64,000 nt of DNA, from positions 310,001 to 374,000 of the forward strand of contig NZ_JAHSPG010000001.1 of NCBI RefSeq assembly GCF_019130065.1, given 5' to 3'. Under the pieces are notes generated by a model that was given only the letters and a program-made list of their open reading frames with translations, made no database searches and had not been told where the DNA came from. Of the stretch, positions 26,294 to 35,611 are shown piece by piece. The position numbers and the translations under genes are program-made. The first letter of the stretch is position 1. The number at the start of each line of letters is the position of its first letter. Origin of the DNA: Pinibacter aurantiacus. GTDB taxonomy: Bacteria > Bacteroidota > Bacteroidia > Chitinophagales > Chitinophagaceae.

Positions 26294-29026
26294 CGTTCCA
26301 CCATAGAACGAGTTCCTCTTATTCACTCTCAGGTCGCGCAGAATGCTGGATTTAGGATTGATGGTAATATTGAAGTACCTGGTGATACCCACAGGTGTTA
26401 CGTTGATCGCCATTTGCCAGCAGTGCATTTCCCTTGATATGAACATGGTGAGCTGCTGAATGGAGCCTCCTTTGAAATCGTAATAAGTATTTGCACCCAC
26501 CTTCCATTTTGGTGTCAGGTTGAAGTCGCCTCCCAGTGTAATGCTGGATGTAACACGGGTTTCATAACCGCTATAATCGTATTTCAATGCCCGTGAAAAA
26601 CTCAATGAGTATGAAACATTGACGTTCCATGGAATATCGAAATCAGCAAATTCTGCCGGATTGTTTCTTATGTAGTCTATCTGCGATTGCTGCTCCTCCA
26701 TTGTCATCGGCAGGCTATTATCGGTGTTGTTTTTAAGAGCCTTCTCTTTTTGTTCCTTCTTCTTGCTCGAGAACTGTGTCGAAAGCGCAATGCTTCCGTT
26801 TGTTATCTGACCAAGTGAAAACTTGCCACCACCCTGCCACGCGTATTTATCGATTCTGTAACCACGGTCATTTGTCTGGTAAGGGTCCAGCACGGCGTTG
26901 GCGGTCAGGTTTACTTTCTCAAACAATGTACTTCTCAAATAGAAGTTCATGGTGGAGAGTTTGAATGAATCTGCCATGAGGTTGTAACTACCGTTTACAC
27001 CAAAACCGTCAATCAGTTTCACCTTTTTAATGCCTCCATTGGTGGAATCCTTTTTGGAGCGCACTTTCATTTCGAGGTTGTTGTCCAGCCCAAAGTTGAT
27101 ACCACCAAAAGTTCCTTCCGAGAATGGGCCGTTTATCGTTCCTGTATAGTAAGAATAACGCTGGTATATTGTATCCCTGGTTCCTTTTTGCTGGTTATCT
27201 ATTACGTTCACAATAGTGGAGTAATAGTCCTTGGCAGCGAGATCGGGTTTATAACTTATACCGACTGTAGGTCGTATCACGTGGCGGATTGCCTGCAGCT
27301 TACTGTTTTTACCGAACTTATTATAGGTTCCAAACAATGCGGTACTCAGCGATAAACTGAATGACACGTCGTTTGCCATGTAAAATCCTTTGTTGTGAGA
27401 CACGCGCAAAAGGTTATTGGTAGGATCCCATTCGCGGTAAATGCGTTCGCCGTACCATTTCTCCTGCAAACTTACGCCCGGAGCCACCGTAACGGCCCCG
27501 CCCAATATTGGTGGCAATGAAAGTGAAATAGGAATATTATGGGAAACGCCCCACTGCATTGTGTCCAGCAACTTCGACATGCTAAATGCAGTGTCATAAA
27601 AGGAGGTCTGGTTAGTGAAAGTCGTATTCAAACCAATACCCAGCTTTTGGTACCATTTAGGCGTACCTACAAATTCTTTCGGCTGGAACGGATAAAAGTT
27701 ATTTACCGTGAAGGCACCATTCGGCAGGCGGATGTTGTACAAACGTGTTACGTTGTTTTGATCGTGACCCGCACTTAATGAAAGGTTATACTTGTTGTTC
27801 CAGTTTTTTGTATAAGCAATTGATGAATACAACTGGTTGTTGAAATTCACCGTTGGGTTATACGAATACTGGTTGTATTTGGAAGACGAAATGTTCACAC
27901 TCGCCATGAAAGTCGTTCCTGGTCTCGCTTTGCTGTCCACTGTATGGCTCCACATAAGGCTCCAGAGCTTGCTGGTGGTAAATTCCTGGGCGCCTGCGTT
28001 GCTTAGCATACGCATGTGGTTATACGAAAAACTCATCTGGCCGGAATAGCGGTAACGCTTTCTGTAGGTAGGCGTAACCGTAGCCATCCACCCGCCATAG
28101 GAGTAGATGTTTGTGCGGAGCAACACGTCAAAATGCTCGTTTAAAACCTTGTAGTAACCAAGGCCTTCCAACCCCAAACCATATTGCTCATTGCTCACAA
28201 ATTGTGGCGGTAGCAAACCGGAGTGGCGTCCTTGCGAAAGCGGAAAAAAGCCGAATGGTATATACAGAGGTAACGGAACGCCTTCAAACTCGGGGTGAAC
28301 CGGACCGGTGATCGCATATTTTTTATTGATCAGCTCCATTTTGTTTGCGCGGAACGCAAAGTGGGGTGTATCCAGGTCGCAGGTTGTAAAACGGCCGCGG
28401 TAGGCGTAATAAATCTGTTTAGACACGGCCTTCGCCTTTTCACTGTTCAGAAATATTTCTCCCTGATTCACGTAAGTATTCCTGGTAAGACCCTTCATCG
28501 TTTTCATATCGAAGGCCAGTGAGTCGGATTCGGTCTTGCTATCGGCTTGTGCAAATTTTGGCTTCTGCACCATTTGATTAAGCGTATCAAAAGTGTGCGT
28601 GGCCGTAATGATCTGCGTGTTTTGGTCAAGGGCAATCTGATAAGCATCCAATGTAATGTCGCTATACTTTACATGGGCCTTATTATAGAGGTATATTTTT
28701 TTAGTGGGAGCATCCAGCACCATGGAATCGGATGCTGTATAGCTTATGGGAGCGTCCAAAGTATCCTTAGACACTTTCACGCCGAAAGTGTCAACCTTTG
28801 TAACAAGTTTTGACGTATCCTTTTTCGTTGAGTCAAGTCCCCGCACCTTTGGAGTAGTATCACGAGCATTTACTACAGGTACAGTGTCTGTCAATTTTGC
28901 TGTTGATTCATTAAAAACATTAGTTTCGGAATAATTCCCCATCGCTATTAACGTTAATACAGAAAACATTAACGTGAAAAAGGATGCTGAAAAACTTTTT
29001 AAACTAAATTTACCGCCGTTAATCAT
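26291..29026 (-). CDS. LptD/OstA-type outer-membrane LPS assembly protein
   Basis: At 911 residues it is long for LptD, as usual in Bacteroidota. After a signal/anchor region (about 10-30) comes a linker rich in Ser/Thr/Asp, then an OstA-like beta-jellyroll (LDAPTKKIYLYNKAHVKYSDITLDAYQI...), then PFGFFPLSQGRHSGLLPPQF, a segment typical of LptD, and a long C-terminal barrel. The start at 29026 follows a -7 element at 29040-29047 by 13 bp. LptD inserts LPS at the outer membrane. It is divergent from a cell-wall amidase gene. The stop codon is in the GGCGAATCGC repeat. Confidence 0.82.
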   Translation of the reverse strand: MINGGKFSLKSFSASFFTLMFSVLTLIAMGNYSETNVFNESTAKLTDTVPVVNARDTTPKVRGLDSTKKDTSKLVTKVDTFGVKVSKDTLDAPISYTASDSMVLDAPTKKIYLYNKAHVKYSDITLDAYQIALDQNTQIITATHTFDTLNQMVQKPKFAQADSKTESDSLAFDMKTMKGLTRNTYVNQGEIFLNSEKAKAVSKQIYYAYRGRFTTCDLDTPHFAFRANKMELINKKYAITGPVHPEFEGVPLPLYIPFGFFPLSQGRHSGLLPPQFVSNEQYGLGLEGLGYYKVLNEHFDVLLRTNIYSYGGWMATVTPTYRKRYRYSGQMSFSYNHMRMLSNAGAQEFTTSKLWSLMWSHTVDSKARPGTTFMASVNISSSKYNQYSYNPTVNFNNQLYSSIAYTKNWNNKYNLSLSAGHDQNNVTRLYNIRLPNGAFTVNNFYPFQPKEFVGTPKWYQKLGIGLNTTFTNQTSFYDTAFSMSKLLDTMQWGVSHNIPISLSLPPILGGAVTVAPGVSLQEKWYGERIYREWDPTNNLLRVSHNKGFYMANDVSFSLSLSTALFGTYNKFGKNSKLQAIRHVIRPTVGISYKPDLAAKDYYSTIVNVIDNQQKGTRDTIYQRYSYYTGTINGPFSEGTFGGINFGLDNNLEMKVRSKKDSTNGGIKKVKLIDGFGVNGSYNLMADSFKLSTMNFYLRSTLFEKVNLTANAVLDPYQTNDRGYRIDKYAWQGGGKFSLGQITNGSIALSTQFSSKKKEQKEKALKNNTDNSLPMTMEEQQSQIDYIRNNPAEFADFDIPWNVNVSYSLSFSRALKYDYSGYETRVTSSITLGGDFNLTPKWKVGANTYYDFKGGSIQQLTMFISREMHCWQMAINVTPVGITRYFNITINPKSSILRDLRVNKRNSFYGGT

Positions 29027-29039
29027 ATAATAGTGTGGG

Positions 29040-29047
29040 CAAAAATA
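29040..29047 (-). promoter_or_regulatory. -7 promoter element of the LptD-like gene
   Basis: Plus-strand CAAAAATA reads TATTTTTG on the minus strand, an exact TAnnTTTG. It lies 13 bp before the start at 29026, so the leader would be under 10 nt. This position excludes the longer start at 29056. Confidence 0.55.
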
Positions 29048-29109
29048 GTGATTCACCGTTTACAAAAATCCTAAAAGATCATCGGAAACAGTTAAATAAT
29101 TCCATTAGT

Positions 29110-30057
29110 ATGTTGAAAAAACTCTTTTTTGTTGTTGGTATTATCGGTCTATATCTTTCAATGGTGTCGTTGAAGAAGCAAACACCCGTAACTGATCAGC
29201 AACAGGAACCTGTTATTAAGAAAAATTCTGTACGCACTTTAATTATCGATCCCGGCCACGGCGGAATTGACCCGGGATGTCATGGACTTTTTTCCAAGGA
29301 GAAGGATGTGGCCCTGCAAATAAGCCTGAAATTGGGCAAAGCTATCCAGGAGGCATATCCGGACATGAAGATTATTTTTACACGCACAACCGATATTTTA
29401 CCCGGCAACTTTAATAATATCGGCCAGTCGCTTCGTTATCGTGCAGAGCTTGCCAACAAATCAAAAGCTGATCTTTTCTTGTGCATTCACTGCGACGCAG
29501 TCCGTACGCCGGGCGGATGGTATGAAAAAAGAATAATTGGCCACAAACAGAAAACCGTTTATGTGGGAAAGGGCAAACATCGCCGTAAGAAAGTGGTGAA
29601 TGAGCCTATATATCAAAGTTACTACGTAGAAAATAAGGTGAACGGGCCTTCAACCTATATCTGGGCCGCTGACAGAAGCGAAACCAAAAGTGAAAATATT
29701 GATATGGGCGACGAAGGCGGCGAAAACATCGAGGACTCCTTGAATGTGCTTGACCTTAACTCTCCTGAGGCGAGAATCCGTGCGCAGCTCTATACAAAAT
29801 ACTTCTTTAAAAACAGCTATACGATTGCCAGCTATGTGCAGGATGAGTTTAAAAAAGCCGGTCGCAATGATAAAGGTGTTTTGCAAAGAAACAACAAGGG
29901 AATCTGGGTGTTACAGGCTACTGGTATGCCAAGCATTCTTGTAGAGACCGGTTATCTTACAAATAAAGAGGAAGAAAAATATCTTAACAGCGAAGACGGC
30001 CAGAACGAGGTCGTTGATAATATAGTTTCAGCATTGAAGCGCTATACGGGCAACTAA
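29110..30057 (+). CDS. N-acetylmuramoyl-L-alanine amidase (Amidase_3)
   Basis: The 315-residue protein (start MLKKLFFVVGIIGLYLSMVS) has a membrane or signal helix at about 4-20 and an Amidase_3 domain: LIIDPGHGGIDPGC with the zinc His, E-KDVAL with Glu, FLCIHCDAV with the next His, and SILVETGYLTN near the end. The enzyme cleaves the bond between MurNAc and L-Ala. The insert between about 165 and 240 (basic KGKHRRKK and acidic DMGDEGGE segments) is larger than in AmiC cores. An alternative start at 29035 is rejected because it would overlap the divergent LptD promoter. Confidence 0.9.
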   Translation: MLKKLFFVVGIIGLYLSMVSLKKQTPVTDQQQEPVIKKNSVRTLIIDPGHGGIDPGCHGLFSKEKDVALQISLKLGKAIQEAYPDMKIIFTRTTDILPGNFNNIGQSLRYRAELANKSKADLFLCIHCDAVRTPGGWYEKRIIGHKQKTVYVGKGKHRRKKVVNEPIYQSYYVENKVNGPSTYIWAADRSETKSENIDMGDEGGENIEDSLNVLDLNSPEARIRAQLYTKYFFKNSYTIASYVQDEFKKAGRNDKGVLQRNNKGIWVLQATGMPSILVETGYLTNKEEEKYLNSEDGQNEVVDNIVSALKRYTGN

Positions 30058-30146
30058 TCAGGAACCAGGAATTAGAAGTTAGGAATTAGAAAATCGCACG
30101 TCTAACCTCTACTTCCTAATTCCTAATTCCTAATTTCTAATTCCTA
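30058..30146. repeat. Inverted GGAATTAG / CTAATTCC arrays
   Basis: The left arm (30058-30092) begins right after the amidase stop, GGAACCAGGAATTAGAAGTT; the right arm (30101-30145) has about five CTAATTCC units. The loop is about 10 bp. Confidence 0.9.
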
Positions 30147-30192
30147 TAACAATCTACGCTCCCATCTGTTTACCATTCACAAACAGATTACA

Positions 30193-30200
30193 TACATTTG
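30193..30200 (+). promoter_or_regulatory. -7 promoter element of the mlaD-like gene
   Basis: TACATTTG matches TAnnTTTG exactly, 69 bp before the ATG at 30270. Confidence 0.5.
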
Positions 30201-30269
30201 TGCGGTTATTACGTTATGGCATTAAATTTTAAACATAACGCATAACGTTTCCGGAATAAATTAATACGA

Positions 30270-31256
30270 ATGAAAATCGCTAACGAAACTAAAATCGGCA
30301 TTCTGGCTGCAGCAGCATTGGCAATACTTATCCTCGGATTTAATTACCTGAAAGGCAAAAACCTGCTTGACCCAAGCAAAAAGATCTACGCGGTATTTTC
30401 AAAAGTGGATGGAATAAACACTTCTAACCCGGTAATGATTAATGGTTTACAAGTTGGAACTATTTATAAATTACAGGAAAAAGATAAAAATCTGTCCGGT
30501 ATTATCGTGGTGATCAACCTGAGCAAAGACGTAAACATCCCAAACAACTCAGTGGCGGCGATCAGCCAAAGCCTTTTGGGCACGCCCTCCATAAATATTG
30601 CCATGGGCGATTCTAAATTGTATCTGCAAGACGGCGATACTTTGGTTTCAAAAGATATTCCAGGCCTCGTGGATCAATTGCAGGCAACACTTTCTCCAAC
30701 ATTAGAAAGCGTTAACGGTACGTTGAAATCCTTGGATTCTGCAATAGAAGTGATCGGCGGTTATTTCGATCCTAAAACAAAAAACAATTTCCAGACAATT
30801 ATTGGAAACTTGTCTATTGCATCTGCTTCGTTGGACAGACTTTTAAATGATCAGTCCGGCGCTTTGGCAAAATCACTTACAAACCTGAATTCCTTTACAG
30901 GCAATCTGGCCAACAACAACGATAAGATCACCGGTTCTTTGAACAACCTTGAAACGGCTACCAATAAATTCGCCAATCTTAAACTGGATGAAACGCTGGC
31001 TTCTTTACAGGGCACGCTTAACCAGCTGAATGCGGTTGTTAAAAAAGCCAACAGCAACGATGGTAGTCTTGGTTTGTTAATGAACGACCCTAAGTTGTAC
31101 AAGAATCTTGAGAACACAAGCCGCAGCCTTAATATATTATTAGATGATTTGCGTGTACATCCTAAACGTTATGTAAGCATTTCAGTATTTGGCAAAAAAG
31201 ATAAAGGGACTCCGTTGTCAGCACCGCTGGCTGATTCTACCAAAGCAACCAATTAA
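30270..31256 (+). CDS. mlaD: MlaD-family (MCE domain) phospholipid transport protein
   Basis: The 328-residue protein has an N-terminal membrane helix (about 9-26) and an MCE domain (about 40-118) with the VDGINTSNPVMINGLQVGTI pattern, followed by a long helical and coiled region. MlaD forms a hexameric periplasmic pore that moves phospholipids between the membranes, with MlaE/MlaF in the inner membrane; those genes are not in the window. Its stop (TAA) overlaps the ATG of the next gene (TAATG). Confidence 0.85.
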   Translation: MKIANETKIGILAAAALAILILGFNYLKGKNLLDPSKKIYAVFSKVDGINTSNPVMINGLQVGTIYKLQEKDKNLSGIIVVINLSKDVNIPNNSVAAISQSLLGTPSINIAMGDSKLYLQDGDTLVSKDIPGLVDQLQATLSPTLESVNGTLKSLDSAIEVIGGYFDPKTKNNFQTIIGNLSIASASLDRLLNDQSGALAKSLTNLNSFTGNLANNNDKITGSLNNLETATNKFANLKLDETLASLQGTLNQLNAVVKKANSNDGSLGLLMNDPKLYKNLENTSRSLNILLDDLRVHPKRYVSISVFGKKDKGTPLSAPLADSTKATN

Positions 31257-33007
31257 TGTTAATGAACCGTTTTTTTTCAGGCATCCTGCTATGTGCATGT
31301 GGTTTGTTAATGCAGCATTCAGCCAGAGCGCAGGAGCCGGCAGGTCGTGCGTTAAACAGTGATACTACCCGGCCAATACGTTTCAGTGGGCTTAAACTGA
31401 CCGATACCAAGCTGGATTCGGTTAGAGAAAACACTATTATCGTTGGGCAGGTCTTTTTTATCGACCGATCCACCAAATTCTATTGCGATAGTGCCATCTA
31501 CCGCCAACCGGAAAATGTCGTGGAAGCGTTTGGACATGTGCATATCGTAGACAGCGACACCGTGCATGCATGGGGAGACTACATGATCTACTATAAAGCT
31601 ACCCGTATTGCCACGCTGAAAAAAAATGTAAAGATGACCGATGGTAAGGCGACACTTACTACCGATGAATTCGAATACAATTCAGCCTACAAAACGGGCA
31701 CTTATAGAAACGGCGGTAAACTGGTAAATGGCAAAACCGTGATGACAAGCACCGATGCCATTTATTATTCGGAAATAAAGGATGTTTATTTCAAAAACAA
31801 TGTAAAGCTTCGTGATCCACAGTACAAGCTCGATTCAGATTCTTTGCTGTACAACACGCAGTCGCAGATAGCCACTTTCATTACTAAAACATATATCGAG
31901 GATAGCACTAAGAAAAAGATTACGACTACAGAAGGCTATTACGATACTAAGAATAAGGCGGCCTCGTTTACAAAAAGAACAACCGTGGTTGATGGCTCCT
32001 CAACAATTACGGCAAATAATTTGAGCTTTGATGATCAAACCGGAGCAAACCTTGCGACGGGCAATGTTGTGTTTACGGATACTGCTCAAAATATCTCCAT
32101 TATTTCCAACAGAATGCAAGGCAATCGTAACACCAATACGATGATTGCCACAGAGCAGCCCCTGGCAATTATAAAACAGGACAAAGACTCCATCTATATT
32201 TCAGCTGATATTCTTTTTTCCGGCATGCTGGATGACAGCACCGGCAAAAAAGATACGTTGATGATAAAAAACGTTAAGCAGGCAAAAGCTGATGGCGTGA
32301 AAAAAGATTCTGTCAACAACGGCAAAAGATATTTGCTGGGCTACTATAACGTGCGTATATACTCCGACTCTACCCAAGCCATATGCGACAGCTTGTATTA
32401 CTCCGGCGCAGATTCCATTTTCCGTCTTATCACCCACCCGATCGTTTGGGCAAGCAAAAGCCAGGTCACAGGTGACACGATTTATTTGTACACACAAAAC
32501 AAAAAGCCTTCACGTTTTTACGTATTCGAAAACGGCATTGTGATCAACAAACTGGATGAAGGCGGATTTTACAATCAATTGCAGGGTCACACGATCAATG
32601 GCTATTTTAAAGATGGCGAGATAGACTATGTGCGTGCAAAAGGAAGCGCGGAAAGCATCTACTATGCACAGGATGAACACAAGGCGTTTGTGGGTGTAAA
32701 CCGTGCAACCGGCGATATCATTGACATTCGCTTCGTGAACAAAGAAGTAAATAAAGTCGTTTTCATTAGTGAAGTCAGTGGGACCATGTACCCTTTCCGC
32801 CAGGTGAACAATGACGAAATGCGTTTGAAAAATTTCAAGTGGATGGATGAGTATCGTCCGAAAACAAAATTCGAATTGTTTGAACCACCTCAGAAGAAAT
32901 TCAAGATGAAGGATGACAACAAGGAAGAAGAGGACGAAGAAGACAATAAGAAGCCTGAAGAAAAACCCGTAGCCAAGCCCGACAATACAGCCAAGAAAGT
33001 GCAATAG
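31256..33007 (+). CDS. OstA-like periplasmic protein (LptA-related)
   Basis: The 583-residue protein has a signal peptide (about 1-25, ending at ARAQ) and repeated OstA/LptA jelly-roll strands such as FYCDSAIYRQPENVVEAFG, TLTTDEFEYNSAYKTG and STITANNLSFDDQTGANLAT, so it probably stacks several OstA units. The C-terminus is charged (DDNKEEEDEEDNKKPEEK). It overlaps the mlaD stop (TAATG) and is cotranscribed. It likely bridges LPS between the membranes with the LptD-like protein nearby. Confidence 0.82.
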   Translation: MLMNRFFSGILLCACGLLMQHSARAQEPAGRALNSDTTRPIRFSGLKLTDTKLDSVRENTIIVGQVFFIDRSTKFYCDSAIYRQPENVVEAFGHVHIVDSDTVHAWGDYMIYYKATRIATLKKNVKMTDGKATLTTDEFEYNSAYKTGTYRNGGKLVNGKTVMTSTDAIYYSEIKDVYFKNNVKLRDPQYKLDSDSLLYNTQSQIATFITKTYIEDSTKKKITTTEGYYDTKNKAASFTKRTTVVDGSSTITANNLSFDDQTGANLATGNVVFTDTAQNISIISNRMQGNRNTNTMIATEQPLAIIKQDKDSIYISADILFSGMLDDSTGKKDTLMIKNVKQAKADGVKKDSVNNGKRYLLGYYNVRIYSDSTQAICDSLYYSGADSIFRLITHPIVWASKSQVTGDTIYLYTQNKKPSRFYVFENGIVINKLDEGGFYNQLQGHTINGYFKDGEIDYVRAKGSAESIYYAQDEHKAFVGVNRATGDIIDIRFVNKEVNKVVFISEVSGTMYPFRQVNNDEMRLKNFKWMDEYRPKTKFELFEPPQKKFKMKDDNKEEEDEEDNKKPEEKPVAKPDNTAKKVQ

Positions 33008-33029
33008 CATTAAGTATTTATAGTCTCTG

Positions 33030-33135
33030 ATATTTACCACTAAGGCACTAAGTACACTAAGCCTCACTAAGGGTTGTTTAAAACTTAGACTTCTCTTAGT
33101 GAAAACTTGGTGTACTTAGTGCCTTAGTGGTAAGT
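33030..33135. repeat. CACTAAG element, copy 3
   Basis: Left arm 33034-33071 (TTTACCACTAAGGCACTAAG...) and right arm 33093-33132 (TCTTAGTG...ACTTAGTGCCTTAGTGGTA). The outer flank after it (AAGTGAAAGTCTTGCACAC) resembles the flank of copy 1. Confidence 0.87.
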
Positions 33136-33181
33136 GAAAGTCTTGCACACGGACAAAACACCCAAACGACATTGAATACCT

Positions 33182-33189
33182 TATCTTCG
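33182..33189 (+). promoter_or_regulatory. -7-like element of nhaA
   Basis: TATCTTCG, a one-base variant of TAnnTTTG, ends five bases before the ATG at 33195. If used, the mRNA would be leaderless. The same variant (TATCTTC) precedes the DinB-like gene at about 6014. Confidence 0.35.
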
Positions 33190-33194
33190 ATCAC

Positions 33195-34373
33195 ATGGCG
33201 TTTATAAAGAAGATTTTAAAGGAAGGCATAGTTCAGCCAATTTCAGATTTTATTGAAGACAGCAGGGCCGTCGGCATTACATTGCTGGCGTGTACCATCA
33301 TTTCGATGATACTGTCCAACACGCAGTTTGCTCAATCCTATATTTCTTTTTGGGAAAAACCATTTCATGTTCCTGAATATCTTCATCTGCCCCATCACCT
33401 GCTTCATTGGATAAATGACTTTTTAATGGCCATCTTCTTTTTTTTGGTGGGCATGGAAATCAAGCAGGAATTGATGACCGGAGAACTATCTACCTTTCGC
33501 AAAGCCATTTTACCAATAGCCGCAGCATTTGGCGGCATGTTGTTTCCCGCTGTCATTTTCTCAATTATCAATAAAGAAACACCCTACATAAACGGCTGGG
33601 GAATTCCGATGGCAACAGATATTGCCTTTTCTTTGGGCGTAGCATCGCTGTTAGGTTCCAGGGTGCCTGTTTCCTTAAAAGTATTCCTGATGGCCCTGGC
33701 AATTATTGATGACCTCGGCGCCATATTGGTCATTGCCTTGTTTTATGGTGGTACCATTCAATGGAACTACTTGTTATATGGCGCGTTGGTTTGCGGAGTG
33801 CTGGGCTTGCTTTTCTATTTTAAAAAATTAAACATTTTTCTGTCGATCATGCTGGGACTGCTATTGTGGTATTGTGTGTTTAACTCTGGCATTCACGCAA
33901 CGATAGCCGGTGTCGTAATGGCGATGTTTATACCTGTCGGCAAACTGGAACATTATATGCACAAGATCCATGTGCCGGTAAATTTTGCGATCCTGCCATT
34001 ATTTGCTTTGGCAAATACAGCCATAGTTATTCCGGGAAATTTCATTGCCAACCTAAACACAACCCTCAGCTGGGGTGTGATGTTAGGATTATTTCTTGGC
34101 AAGCCACTGGGAATCATCATATTATCATTTATTGCCGTAAAATTAAAATTAGGAGAAATGCCCTCCGGTACTTCATGGGGGCAAATGGCAGGAATAGGAT
34201 TATTGGCGGGAATCGGTTTTACGATGTCAATTTTTATCACCATGCTGGCTTTTGATACTCAGGAATTTCAGGATATTTCAAAAATTGCAGTATTAATTGG
34301 CTCGCTTGCAGCAATTTTATGTGGTTTTGTTGTCTTGTATTTCTGTGCGGAGAGAGAACGCCCGCCTGAATGA
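33195..34373 (+). CDS. nhaA: NhaA sodium/proton antiporter
   Basis: The 392-residue protein has about 12 membrane helices and the NhaA core: FFLVGMEIKQELMTG, MATDIAFSLGV, and the essential aspartate pair in ALAIIDDLGAILVIALFY. NhaA exchanges Na+ out for H+ in and supports pH and salt homeostasis. Length and motifs are normal. The gene is alone between two repeat elements; the sequence after the stop (CTTTAGTCGGGCGGGCAG) is related to the GC-rich stretch at 7222. Confidence 0.96.
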   Translation: MAFIKKILKEGIVQPISDFIEDSRAVGITLLACTIISMILSNTQFAQSYISFWEKPFHVPEYLHLPHHLLHWINDFLMAIFFFLVGMEIKQELMTGELSTFRKAILPIAAAFGGMLFPAVIFSIINKETPYINGWGIPMATDIAFSLGVASLLGSRVPVSLKVFLMALAIIDDLGAILVIALFYGGTIQWNYLLYGALVCGVLGLLFYFKKLNIFLSIMLGLLLWYCVFNSGIHATIAGVVMAMFIPVGKLEHYMHKIHVPVNFAILPLFALANTAIVIPGNFIANLNTTLSWGVMLGLFLGKPLGIIILSFIAVKLKLGEMPSGTSWGQMAGIGLLAGIGFTMSIFITMLAFDTQEFQDISKIAVLIGSLAAILCGFVVLYFCAERERPPE

Positions 34374-34389
34374 CTTTAGTCGGGCGGGC

Positions 34390-34545
34390 AGATTTTCATG
34401 ATTGTCAAGATGTTCAAGATTTTTTTTGATCTAAGGATTTGAAATAAAGGATGCTTAAAACCCTATCTTCGGTGAAGCACCGAAATCTCAAATTTCAAAT
34501 CATAACGAATCATGACAATCATGAAAATCAGCGTTCCGTCTTCTC
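34390..34545. repeat. Imperfect inverted repeat TTTCATGATTGTCAAGATG
   Basis: TTTTCATGATTGTCAAGATG (34395-34414) opposes AATCATGACAATCATGAAAA (34510-34529); inside, GATTTGAAAT opposes ATTTCAAATC. It fills most of the 275-bp gap between nhaA and msrA. Confidence 0.65.
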
Positions 34546-34637
34546 CCCGTTAAGGGTTTCTTAAAAAGAGACGCTTTGCCAAAGGCCAGCAATCTAATTG
34601 TTTAATACCAACGTAACTTAGGTACTTATTTCAAAAA

Positions 34638-34642
34638 AGGAG
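34638..34642 (+). promoter_or_regulatory. Shine-Dalgarno-like site of msrA
   Basis: AGGAG lies six bases before the ATG at 34649. Most starts in this window have no such site, so this one stands out and supports the chosen start. Confidence 0.45.
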
Positions 34643-34648
34643 TATAGT

Positions 34649-35341
34649 ATGATACTGAAGATGCCGATAACTACAAATTTACTTTCGCTGTTATTCTTTT
34701 CACTCTATTCGTGTGCTCCGAAAGAAAATATTAATAATGCTATGTCTAATAATTTAACAACAAAAAACTCGACGGTTGCAGCGTCGGCAAGCGACACTGT
34801 AACGGATACCGCCACCTTAGGTGCTGGTTGCTTTTGGTGTGTGGAGGCTGTATTCGAGCAGCTTGATGGCGTTTTAAAAGTCACGTCCGGCTATTCCGGC
34901 GGTCATGTCGCAAACCCAACCTACGAACAGGTTTGCGAAAAAAATACCGGCCATGTAGAAGTGGCTCAGATCGTTTTTGACCCTTCTAAAATTTCATACG
35001 ATGAATTGCTGGAAGTATTCTGGCAAGTGCATGACCCAACCACGGTTGACAGACAAGGAAACGATGCCGGTCCGCAATACAGGAGCGTGATCTTTTACAA
35101 TAACGAACAACAAAAACAAAAAGCGGAACACTACAAAGCAGAGCTGGATAAAAGCGGCGCATGGAGCAAACCAATCGTAACATCCATAGAACCACTGAAG
35201 AACTTCTACCCTGCTGAAAACTACCATCAGAACTATTATGTAAACAATACTTCCCAGCCTTATTGCTACTATGTGATCAGGCCAAAAATGGAAAAGTTCG
35301 AGAAGGTGTTTAAGGATAAGTTGAAGAAGAAAACAAATTAA
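34649..35341 (+). CDS. msrA: Peptide methionine sulfoxide reductase A, lipoprotein form
   Basis: The 230-residue protein has a lipoprotein-like N-terminus (LLSLLFFSLYSCAPKE) and a Ser/Thr linker, followed by an MsrA domain with the catalytic GAGCFWC motif (about 58-64), SGYSGG, TGHVEVAQIVFDP and QVHDPTT. MsrA reduces methionine-S-sulfoxide. The Cys-lipid anchor suggests action in the periplasm or at the envelope, where it would need a thiol donor. No MsrB is in the window. Confidence 0.92.
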   Translation: MILKMPITTNLLSLLFFSLYSCAPKENINNAMSNNLTTKNSTVAASASDTVTDTATLGAGCFWCVEAVFEQLDGVLKVTSGYSGGHVANPTYEQVCEKNTGHVEVAQIVFDPSKISYDELLEVFWQVHDPTTVDRQGNDAGPQYRSVIFYNNEQQKQKAEHYKAELDKSGAWSKPIVTSIEPLKNFYPAENYHQNYYVNNTSQPYCYYVIRPKMEKFEKVFKDKLKKKTN

Positions 35342-35391
35342 GTGGTGAGTGGTGAGTTTTGAGTTTTCAGAGTAACACACTCTTACAATAT

Positions 35392-35420
35392 AAGGCTGTC
35401 AGCAATGGCAGTCTTTTTTA
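35392..35420 (+). terminator. Intrinsic terminator after msrA
   Basis: AAGGCTGTCA and TGGCAGTCTT form a 10-bp stem with two wobbles and the loop GCAA, followed by TTTTT. Confidence 0.75.
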
Positions 35421-35525
35421 TTACCACTAAGGCACTAAGGACACTGAGTTTCACTAAGAGAGGTCTAAATTCAAAACAACCCTTAGTGTAGCTTAGTGCC
35501 CTTAGTGCCTTAGTGGTTAAGATTC
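35420..35525. repeat. CACTAAG element, copy 4
   Basis: Left arm 35422-35461 (TTACCACTAAGGCACTAAG...) and right arm 35480-35517 (CCCTTAGTG...GCCTTAGTGG), followed by the flank TTAAGATTCGGG shared with copy 2. Confidence 0.87.
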
Positions 35526-35584
35526 GGGATGCCGCACATCAACCGCCAGCTCAACTCAAAACTCATAACTCACTACTTATTTCC

Positions 35585-35592
35585 TATTTTTG
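35585..35592 (+). promoter_or_regulatory. -7 promoter element of argS
   Basis: TATTTTTG matches TAnnTTTG exactly, 19 bp before the ATG at 35612. Confidence 0.55.
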
Positions 35593-35611
35593 CCGTCCTT
35601 AATTACATTTC

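Larger units (their letters stand above)
35341..35580. repeat. Outer inverted GTGAGT / ACTCAC arrays around element copy 4
   Basis: GTGGTGAGTGGTGAGTTTTG (35342-35361) opposes CTCAAAACTCATAACTCACT (35555-35574). Nested between them are the msrA terminator and CACTAAG element copy 4. Confidence 0.75.

Noticed and set aside
32510-33067. 185-codon minus-strand frame opposite the OstA-like gene
   Set aside because: Hydrophobic translation of the complement of acidic codons; begins inside the CACTAAG repeat.
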